Assembly: GCA_028285025.1 (NCBI GenBank)
Contig: JANQQH010000397.1
Coordinates: 1-5,232 of the forward strand
DNA: 5,232 nt
Source of the DNA: Hyphomicrobiaceae bacterium
GTDB lineage: Bacteria > Pseudomonadota > Alphaproteobacteria > Rhizobiales > HXMU1428-3
Direction of reading: 5' to 3'
A program made the position numbers and the translations under genes. Below, piece by piece: positions 1-4,765 of the stretch. Below the pieces are notes generated by a model. That model did not search any database. It was given only the letters and a program-made list of their open reading frames with translations, and had not been told where the DNA came from. Position 1 is the stretch's first letter. Each line of letters starts with the position of its first letter.

Positions 1-647
1 GCATTACGTGTGCGCGGGCTCAAAGCGCCGAGCACCACAGCTGCCCCGCCCCTTTGACGGCGCACAAATTCGGCAATCTCATAAACATCTTTAACCGAAA
101 AAGCCACAATTGCTGACCGGCGCGGAAGGCGCGAAATTTTCTTAGGGCCCGCATAGGTTAATTTTGAAAGCCGTGGCCGGGAAACAAAGTTGACCCCGGG
201 CAACAATTGGGTCAGCGCATCGCGCATGGTCTCAGCACCCAACAACAAGGTCTCTTGCGAGCCGCGGGCATGAAACAGCCTATCTGTGAACACATGGCCG
301 CGCTCTGGGTCGCCAGCAAGTTGAATTTCATCAACAGCAACAAACTCCACATCCAAATCACGCGGCATGGCCTCAACTGTTGAAACCCAATAACGCGCAT
401 TTTTAGGCTTAATCTTTTCCTCACCGGTAATCAGCGCGACATCAGCTTGGCCAACGCGCTGAACAATCTTATCATAAACCTCACGCGCAAGCAGGCGAAG
501 CGGCAATCCGATAAGACCACTTTGATGCCCAAGCATTCGCTCAATGGCCAAATGGGTTTTACCTGTATTAGTTGGGCCGAGAACAGCAGTCACACTAGAA
601 GCACTGGGGGCGCCATAAAGATCTGAGGCCGGTTGAGAATGAGCCAT
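1..647 (-). CDS. SUV3-like superfamily 2 RNA helicase, N-terminal part (3' end outside window)
   Basis: The minus strand is open from an ATG at 645-647 to the left edge: 215 complete codons and no stop. Residues 24-31 read GPTNTGKT, a Walker A/motif I in the form typical of SUV3 (SUPV3L1) helicases. Residues 106-109 are DEIQ, the motif II variant of that family. Residues 182-184 (AFS) and 199-215 (RGGAAVVLGALSPRTRN) fit the start of the second RecA domain. Family knowledge: SUV3 is the mitochondrial RNA helicase of the degradosome, and alphaproteobacteria carry homologues usually annotated only as helicase, so ATP-dependent RNA unwinding is inferred. The start is supported by a weak GGGA about 8 nt upstream and by a short tail before motif I. 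A TTG four codons upstream is possible but less likely. The gene is divergent from msrA. The rest of RecA2 and the C-terminal domains lie beyond the window. Confidence 0.9.
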   Translation of the reverse strand, partial: MAHSQPASDLYGAPSASSVTAVLGPTNTGKTHLAIERMLGHQSGLIGLPLRLLAREVYDKIVQRVGQADVALITGEEKIKPKNARYWVSTVEAMPRDLDVEFVAVDEIQLAGDPERGHVFTDRLFHARGSQETLLLGAETMRDALTQLLPGVNFVSRPRLSKLTYAGPKKISRLPRRSAIVAFSVKDVYEIAEFVRRQRGGAAVVLGALSPRTRN

Positions 648-983
648 AAAAGTTCCCAAGATAATTGAAAGGCAGGGTTGAACTCTCTTAAATACCTATA
701 AAAAAGGTCATTATCGCGACCATCTTAAAATAACAACCCATGCAGAGTAAATTTTTTATAACTTATAGAATATGTTTACTACAATCATATTGCAAAATGA
801 GAAACCAATAAAGATAGAGTCTGCGCAACAAATTTATAAATTTTTGTAATGACCAATTAAAAAAGTCTATCAAATCTCTTCAGTTTCTCGTGAGCTCTTA
901 TTCCCAGACGGTAAAAAAGACGTATCATAGCAAGTCTGTCAAACGTCATAAGGTAATATTAAAAAAGTCAAATAGGATCTGTC
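648..983. other. Divergent intergenic region, helicase / msrA
   Basis: This 336-bp AT-rich gap separates two divergent genes and must hold both promoters. I could not pick convincing -35/-10 pairs for either gene. No open frame of useful length is present. A perfect 14-bp palindrome, AAATTTATAAATTT, lies at 830-843, roughly midway. It could be an operator, but such palindromes also arise by chance in AT-rich DNA. No RNA gene or repeat was recognised. Confidence 0.5.
974..977 (+). promoter_or_regulatory. Ribosome binding site of msrA
   Basis: AGGA lies 6 nt before the ATG at 984. It is the only good Shine-Dalgarno match close to the reading frame and fixes this start, which also gives a complete signal peptide. 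Confidence 0.7.
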
Positions 984-1646
984 ATGTTGCAACATCATAA
1001 AATTCTCATAAAGCCGATCTTTTTTTGGGGGGCATTAACCGCTACAGTTTTGTTACTGGCCCTTGTTATAACGGCAAAGGCAGAAACGTCAGATAAAACG
1101 CAAACAGCTATTTTTGCTGGTGGTTGCTTTTGGTGCGTGGAATCTGACTTTGATAAAGTACCAGGCGTTCTAAAAACTATTTCAGGCTACACAGGCGGAT
1201 ACATAATAAACCCGTCATATACAGACGTTATCTACGGAAACACAGGCCATTATGAAGCGGTTAAAATCACCTTTGACCCTAAAAAGGTAAGCTACAAACA
1301 ATTAGTGCATACCTTTTGGCGTACAGTTGATCCAACAGATAGCCGCGGGCAATTTTGCGACCGGGGTGCGAGCTACCGCACAGCCATTTTTGTGAACAAT
1401 GATCAGCAAGAAGCCATCGCAAAAGCCTCAAAACAACAAGAACAAAGCTCAGGCCCACTAAAGGGTCAAATTGTCACACCCATTTTAAAAGCCAAAACCT
1501 TTTACAAGGCCGAAAACTACCACCAAAACTATTATCAGGTGAACAAGGTGCGTTACACCTATTATCGTTCAAGATGTGGCAGAGACAAACGCATCAAAGC
1601 CCTTTGGGGAAACCAGGCCTTTCAAGGACTAAAAAAGAAAAACTAA
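984..1646 (+). CDS. msrA: Peptide-methionine (S)-S-oxide reductase MsrA, exported form
   Basis: This 220-residue protein reduces the S epimer of methionine sulfoxide in proteins. The GGCFWCVES motif at 46-54 contains the catalytic Cys48 with Phe49 and Trp50. Tyr79, Glu91, Asp126 and Tyr131 fall at the same offsets from the catalytic Cys as Tyr82, Glu94, Asp129 and Tyr134 of E. coli MsrA, so the active site looks complete. Cys198, in SRCGRDKRIKALWG, is the likely resolving cysteine. AENYHQNYY at 176-184 is another family signature. Residues 1-10 are basic, about 12-31 are hydrophobic, and AKA|ET at 31-35 looks like a signal peptidase I site, so export to the periplasm is inferred (an uncleaved anchor is also possible). 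No msrB or other repair partner is in the window. The gene is monocistronic here and ends at a shared terminator with the convergent DUF3108 gene. Confidence 0.97.
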   Translation: MLQHHKILIKPIFFWGALTATVLLLALVITAKAETSDKTQTAIFAGGCFWCVESDFDKVPGVLKTISGYTGGYIINPSYTDVIYGNTGHYEAVKITFDPKKVSYKQLVHTFWRTVDPTDSRGQFCDRGASYRTAIFVNNDQQEAIAKASKQQEQSSGPLKGQIVTPILKAKTFYKAENYHQNYYQVNKVRYTYYRSRCGRDKRIKALWGNQAFQGLKKKN

Positions 1647-1661
1647 TACCCAGGCGGATAA

Positions 1662-1726
1662 TCTAGGTGCTGTTGACAAATTCCATGACTGAATTATTTG
1701 GGATATTTTTGGCTACAGCACCTAGA
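1662..1726. repeat. Short inverted-repeat element with CTAG edges (MITE-like or IS end remnant)
   Basis: The 12-bp arms TCTAGGTGCTGT (1662-1673) and ACAGCACCTAGA (1715-1726) are perfect reverse complements separated by 41 bp. Both ends carry CTAG, a sequence that IS5-type elements often target or duplicate. The left arm continues TTGACAAATTCC, and the interior is AT-rich and non-coding. The loop is too long and there is no T tract, so it is not a normal terminator; one with a proper T tract lies just downstream. A miniature transposable element or collapsed IS is my inference. A folded RNA at the msrA 3' end is the alternative. Confidence 0.5.
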
Positions 1727-1736
1727 GCGCCACTAA

Positions 1737-1802
1737 TAAAAAAAGCCGACTGACTTAAGCTTTTTAAAGAACTTATTAAAGAACTTAATCGGCTTGTTTT
1801 TA
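1737..1802. terminator. Bidirectional intrinsic terminator between msrA and the DUF3108 gene
   Basis: AAGCCGA (1743-1749) pairs with TCGGCTT (1789-1795). The inner TTAAG (1755-1759) pairs with CTTAA (1784-1788), leaving a 5-nt bulge on the left arm. GTTTTTATTT follows on the plus strand. An A run before the left arm gives a T tract on the minus strand. The hairpin can therefore stop msrA and the convergent DUF3108 gene alike. The loop contains a perfect 12-nt tandem duplication (1764-1775 and 1776-1787, unit TTAAAGAACTTA). Confidence 0.8.
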
Positions 1803-1845
1803 TTTATGATATTGAAACAAAGAGCGTCAAACGATCACCCTTGCC

Positions 1846-2751
1846 CTATTTTGCCAATGCAATCACACCAGCTTTCGGGTCACGGACTTTAAAGTTCGCC
1901 AATTCAGCTGTTGCTGTGCCAACCATAATCGGAATAACAATTTTATACGGCACATACATTTTCATTTTCGGCAACGGCACCAACCAAACCTCAAGCCCGT
2001 TTGATTTACTCATATAAGAAACCGTTTTATTCATCTTATGTCCAGCAATTGGCCGATATTTCGCCCGGCAAACAAAAGCCGTGCGTGACTTGCCGTTAGA
2101 AAGACTAGCATAAGCTTTACGTTTATAACTTAAAACCACATCAAACCGATGACGACCATCAAAAATTTGAATCGAGCGATTACAAGCTTTAGACCCATTG
2201 GTTAAGCTGGGCGCCTTGTCCGTAAACGCCAACACAGCACTTAAAGGGTCGACCACATTACGCAAATGGGACTTGGTAACTTTAATTCTTTTAGGGTGCG
2301 GCCTGGTCGGTGGCACCGCTTTTATCTTCTTAACCCCGGCAGAGGAAAAATTTAATCGAATACGCTCAGCCTTTTTATCAGCTCTGGCGTTAAAAGCATA
2401 AATATTGGGCCGCGGTTTAAAAGAGCGAATATAACCATTGCTGGCAAGCGCGCTTTTCCATTGATAAATGCCTAAAAAGGCCTTGAAGTTGGCAGAACCT
2501 TGCATTTTATAACGCGCGCCATCTTGAGCAGAGGCAAAACGAAATTCACCGCTGCCAATCGGTGCCGTAATATTATATGTCGCTCGAACAGTGGTTTCCC
2601 CGGCCAAAGCTGGCACACCAGTTCCCAGCAGACAAACACCCAAAACGCCAATAGCTCCCTTGCGTAAAAAACGCAAAGACAAGTTTAGCAGTTGTAGGAA
2701 AGATAAAAACAAACGCTTAATCATAAATCTATACCCGACCAATAGGCCCAT
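1846..2751 (-). CDS. DUF3108 domain-containing exported protein
   Basis: This 301-residue protein has an N-terminal signal sequence: basic RKGA at about 30-33, a hydrophobic stretch at about 34-46, and PALA|GE at 47-52 as the likely cleavage site. The mature part matches DUF3108 by my recollection of the family: DPLSA at 168-172, CNRSIQIFDGRHRFDVVLSYK from 190, CRAKYRPIAGHK from 228, and a C-terminal block with EVWLVPLP and a beta-rich VPYKIVIPIMVG. In the mature chain the only cysteines are Cys190 and Cys228, a possible periplasmic disulfide. The molecular function of DUF3108 is unknown to me; a periplasmic or outer-membrane-facing beta-rich fold is inferred. Neither candidate start has a strong Shine-Dalgarno; Met10 at 2724 gives a more usual signal peptide and may be the true start. 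The gene is convergent with msrA and divergent from rpmB. A helicase-DUF3108-rpmB neighbourhood is, as I recall, common in alphaproteobacteria. Confidence 0.85.
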   Translation of the reverse strand: MGLLVGYRFMIKRLFLSFLQLLNLSLRFLRKGAIGVLGVCLLGTGVPALAGETTVRATYNITAPIGSGEFRFASAQDGARYKMQGSANFKAFLGIYQWKSALASNGYIRSFKPRPNIYAFNARADKKAERIRLNFSSAGVKKIKAVPPTRPHPKRIKVTKSHLRNVVDPLSAVLAFTDKAPSLTNGSKACNRSIQIFDGRHRFDVVLSYKRKAYASLSNGKSRTAFVCRAKYRPIAGHKMNKTVSYMSKSNGLEVWLVPLPKMKMYVPYKIVIPIMVGTATAELANFKVRDPKAGVIALAK

Positions 2752-3025
2752 AAATTAAGCGGACTAACGAGCGAACGCACAACAAAAGGCCCTTAAAATC
2801 CACCTCTAACCATTTCTAACCTCGCGATTTAACTTTTAAAATCAGTCAAATCTAAGGCTATAGCCAATAGGTGGTACACCATACTACAATGTGGCCGCAC
2901 TCCAAATAACCATTGCAAAACGGCACACAACTAAATTTCGTATTGACTATAAAGCCATATTCTTCACTGAAAGCTTAACAAACAAAATAAATTTAAAAAA
3001 AAGCACCAGGCCCTCTTCTCAAAGC
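2752..3025. other. Intergenic region upstream of the DUF3108 gene
   Basis: This 274-bp AT-rich stretch contains no reading frame of useful length on either strand. It should carry the promoter of the minus-strand DUF3108 gene. A TTGACT on that strand near 2850 has no good -10 at normal spacing, so I do not call it. A second TTGACT at 2943-2948 on the plus strand also lacks a convincing -10 partner. Confidence 0.4.
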
Positions 3026-3054
3026 TTGACGCTGCCCCCTAAATAGCCTTATAA
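3026..3054 (+). promoter_or_regulatory. Candidate sigma-70 promoter of rpmB
   Basis: TTGACG (3026-3031, preceded by C as in the alphaproteobacterial CTTGAC form) is followed by a 17-nt spacer and TTATAA (3049-3054). It is the best promoter match in the gap before rpmB. Transcription would start near 3061, giving a leader of about 185 nt. Confidence 0.65.
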
Positions 3055-3063
3055 AGCTCTCCT

Positions 3064-3100
3064 AATGCACTTAAAGGTCCTTTGGGTGCATTTGTTGTTT
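3064..3100 (+). terminator. Hairpin with U-rich tail at the start of the rpmB leader (attenuator-like)
   Basis: AATGCAC (3064-3070) pairs with GTGCATT (3086-3092), and AAAG/CTTT pair inside it around a GTC loop. TGTTGTTT follows. The shape resembles a weak intrinsic terminator lying almost at the predicted transcription start and more than 140 nt before rpmB. It may be an attenuator, or a terminator of incoming transcription. Confidence 0.4.
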
Positions 3101-3187
3101 TGAGGTAGGTGCCTTTTAAGGCAAAACCGCCCAAAATGTCTTGCTCAAGCACAATTAAATATGAAGCTCTTTTTGAATAAAGAGAAA

Positions 3188-3219
3188 AGGCTTAAAAGCT
3201 AAAAGCTTTTAAAGAGCCT
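3188..3219 (+). promoter_or_regulatory. Strong hairpin just upstream of the rpmB ribosome binding site
   Basis: TTAAAAGCT (3192-3200) and AGCTTTTAA (3204-3212) are perfect complements around an AAA loop. The stem is extended by AGGC (3188-3191) with GCCT (3216-3219) across a 3-nt bulge. No T tract follows, so it is not a terminator. It ends 12 nt before the AAGGA at 3232-3236. It may stabilise the mRNA 5' end or take part in translational control. Confidence 0.55.
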
Positions 3220-3231
3220 ATTTAAGAAATT

Positions 3232-3236
3232 AAGGA
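3232..3236 (+). promoter_or_regulatory. Ribosome binding site of rpmB
   Basis: AAGGA lies 10 nt before the ATG at 3247. The spacing is slightly long but acceptable, and the N-terminal [10 protein letters not shown] confirms this start. Confidence 0.7.
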
Positions 3237-3246
3237 TTTAAAGATC

Positions 3247-3537
3247 ATGTCACGGCGCTGTGAATTAACGGGCAAAACAGTCCAATCAGGCAACAATGTA
3301 AGCCACGCGCACAACAAAACCCGTCGCCGCTTTCTGCCCAACTTGTGCAATGTAAACCTTGCCAGCGAAAGCCTCGGCCGCAATTTCCGCCTAAAAATCA
3401 GCGCGCATGCTCTGCGCTCAGTTGAGCACCGCGGCGGCCTGGACGCTTACTTGATCAAGGCACGCAAATCAGATTTATCCATAAAAGCACGCCGGATTAA
3501 AACCGAGATTGAGAAAAAGACAGCCGCAACGGCGTAA
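3247..3537 (+). CDS. rpmB: 50S ribosomal protein L28
   Basis: This 96-residue basic protein is a structural component of the large ribosomal subunit. The N-terminus [20 protein letters not shown] and the following [16 protein letters not shown] are the L28 signature. [19 protein letters not shown] at about 55-73 is the conserved block of alphaproteobacterial L28. The C-terminus is a lysine-rich tail ending KKTAATA. Its length is normal for the class. The gene stands alone here: rpmG (L33), its partner in many bacteria, is not adjacent. It has its own candidate promoter, a structured leader and a terminator, so it is probably transcribed monocistronically. Confidence 0.98.
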   Translation: MSRRCELTGKTVQSGNNVSHAHNKTRRRFLPNLCNVNLASESLGRNFRLKISAHALRSVEHRGGLDAYLIKARKSDLSIKARRIKTEIEKKTAATA

Positions 3538-3566
3538 AGCTGTGCTGTAAATTTATAATATTTGTA

Positions 3567-3599
3567 AAGCCGTAGCTTATTATAAGTTGCGGTTTTTTT
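3567..3599 (+). terminator. Intrinsic terminator of rpmB
   Basis: GCCGTAGCTTA (3569-3579) pairs with TAAGTTGCGGT (3583-3593), using three G-U pairs around a 3-nt loop. A flanking A run can extend the stem. Seven T residues follow from 3593. It begins about 30 nt after the rpmB stop codon. Confidence 0.9.
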
Positions 3600-3613
3600 G
3601 CGAAAACTTGTCC

Positions 3614-3685
3614 CAGTTCATCTGCGCTTTTGATCTTTTTATTTGACACAGCTCAAGTCAGTTATGAACTGATAAGCGATCAAAA
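3614..3685. other. Two interleaved perfect 8-bp inverted repeats (pseudoknot-like order)
   Basis: CAGTTCAT (3614-3621) is complementary to ATGAACTG (3664-3671). TTTTGATC (3628-3635) is complementary to GATCAAAA (3678-3685). The pairs interleave, as in an H-type pseudoknot. A local hairpin, CAGTT/AACTG at 3659-3671, competes with the first pair. The stretch lies in the 3' gap between rpmB and the convergent unknown gene. No gene is seen from 3600 to 3802. Chance cannot be excluded. Confidence 0.3.
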
Positions 3686-3802
3686 ACTATATGTTTAAAG
3701 TGGGTCCGCTTCGTGCCATTAACGCGATAATTAATCACCCTAAAAATACTACCTTCAATAACTTTAATATTTTTCTCCCTATAAATAAAAAGATGAAAGA
3801 AA

Positions 3803-4702
3803 TTATTTCCACGGATCAAATTTTAATAAGTATTTGCGGACTGGACCAAATTCTTCCTTTGTAATCCACTGAATAACCTTATCATTTCGCATATAAATAA
3901 TTCCTGAAATCCCGATTCCGGCTAAACTTCCAAATGCATCTTTAGCCCGGGGAAGAATAGATTTACGTAACACGACATTGGCAAGTTCAGAATAAATATA
4001 CCAGCTACGCGCTCTTATTTCTGTCCCAAATATTTTTACTTTTCCGTGATCGCGGACAAGAAGATATAACCTTTCAATGGGTTTGCCTTTTCGCAATATG
4101 ACAAATTCTTTCTTGACCCAAACCCTGGATATGGTTGTTCCAATATTAGGTTTTGACTCATTTAATATAAAGTTACGCATTCCATTAATTGGAAAGATGT
4201 TGGATGGCGACAATGTGACACGGTTTAAACGCCAGCTGCCATCAGAAATACGAGGAATTTCATGGAAAGGGTTTTTTGCTATACTTAAGGTACCACCAGG
4301 AGCAAACCAATAGCGTTTCAGCATTTGATATCCCGTATTTTTTGGTAAAAGCTTGAAGCTTAACAATGCGTCTGAACCATCGGTTGTCTTAATGAAAATG
4401 CAATCTACCCGTGGATTAGAAACGGGGTCTTTGGCTATAGCGTTGAAATATTCGTCTCTTTCTTTGTGATTAGGAAGTTTAAAATCCTGTGCACAAAGTT
4501 TTTTAATCTTTTTGCGATTTGAAAATAAATCCTTTTGCTGGCGTTCAACTTCTTTGTTGAATTTATCAAGCTTGAATAGTAGATCTTGGACCCCTTTCTC
4601 AATGCTTTCCTGGGCGGCTACAGGATGTATAAGATGTGTTAGACCCTGGCTATATGAGATGATTGATAGAATAAGTGTGAAAGCAACAATTAGCATTTTC
4701 AT
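3803..4702 (-). CDS. Secreted protein of unknown function with N-terminal coiled coil
   Basis: I do not recognise this 299-residue protein. Residues 4-18 are strongly hydrophobic, and HPVAA|QE around 26-32 is a plausible signal peptidase site, so export is likely. Residues 33-68 are charged and heptad-like (IEKGVQDLLFKLDKFNKEVE...), suggesting a short coiled coil. The only cysteines are Cys70 and Cys101, which could form a disulfide. The rest appears beta-rich with aromatic and basic residues: RYWFAPGGTLSIAKNPF, then SGIIYMRNDKVIQWITKEEF near the end, finishing KFDPWK. No catalytic motif is visible. The AT-rich composition and the IS481 remnant just upstream suggest an acquired gene. Shine-Dalgarno support is weak for Met1; Met3 is an alternative start. 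It is convergent with rpmB and has no partner gene in the window. The intact frame, signal peptide and upstream promoter candidate argue that it is a real gene. Confidence 0.75.
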   Translation of the reverse strand: MKMLIVAFTLILSIISYSQGLTHLIHPVAAQESIEKGVQDLLFKLDKFNKEVERQQKDLFSNRKKIKKLCAQDFKLPNHKERDEYFNAIAKDPVSNPRVDCIFIKTTDGSDALLSFKLLPKNTGYQMLKRYWFAPGGTLSIAKNPFHEIPRISDGSWRLNRVTLSPSNIFPINGMRNFILNESKPNIGTTISRVWVKKEFVILRKGKPIERLYLLVRDHGKVKIFGTEIRARSWYIYSELANVVLRKSILPRAKDAFGSLAGIGISGIIYMRNDKVIQWITKEEFGPVRKYLLKFDPWK

Positions 4703-4737
4703 TTTTTATTACTCGAAAGAAAAATCACTTTGTGAAA

Positions 4738-4765
4738 ATCGTATAATAGAATTAACTGCTGTCAA
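4738..4765 (-). promoter_or_regulatory. Candidate promoter of the unknown secreted gene, at the edge of the IS481 remnant
   Basis: On the minus strand a perfect TTGACA (4765-4760) is followed by a 16-nt spacer and TACGAT (4743-4738). Transcription would begin near 4731, about 29 nt before the ATG at 4702. The -35 falls where the IS481 remnant probably ends (its plus-strand complement begins TGTCAAG). This may be a hybrid promoter with the -35 from the element and the -10 from the flank. Confidence 0.5.

Larger units (their letters stand above)
3061..3246 (+). promoter_or_regulatory. Long structured 5' leader of rpmB (candidate cis-regulatory RNA)
   Basis: If the promoter at 3026-3054 is used, the rpmB mRNA has a leader of about 185 nt, long for a 96-codon gene. 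It holds three hairpins: 3064-3092, a small one at 3110-3123 (TGCCTT/AAGGCA), and 3188-3219 just before the ribosome binding site. No small ORF or known riboswitch was recognised. Ribosomal protein genes are often controlled through such leaders, but regulation here is an inference and no specific ligand or protein is claimed. Confidence 0.45.

Noticed and set aside
212..424. 70-codon minus-strand ORF
   Set aside because: It overlaps the helicase in another frame, and the helicase frame carries clear motifs throughout.
1662..1726. Reading the 65-bp inverted repeat as the msrA terminator
   Set aside because: The 41-nt loop and lack of a T tract make it a poor terminator, and a better one follows at 1743-1802.
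2198..2401. 67-codon plus-strand ORF
   Set aside because: It is antisense to the DUF3108 coding sequence, which has a full-length frame and family motifs; no independent support.
2943..2971. Alternative rpmB promoter starting at TTGACT
   Set aside because: No acceptable -10 lies at 16-18 nt spacing; the pair at 3026-3054 is much better.
3601..3802. Terminator for the minus-strand secreted protein gene
   Set aside because: AT-rich palindromic fragments such as ATTAACGCGATAATTAAT exist, but I found no GC-containing stem with a T tract on the minus strand.
4077..4313. 78-codon plus-strand ORF
   Set aside because: It is antisense within the 299-residue secreted protein gene and has no recognisable features.
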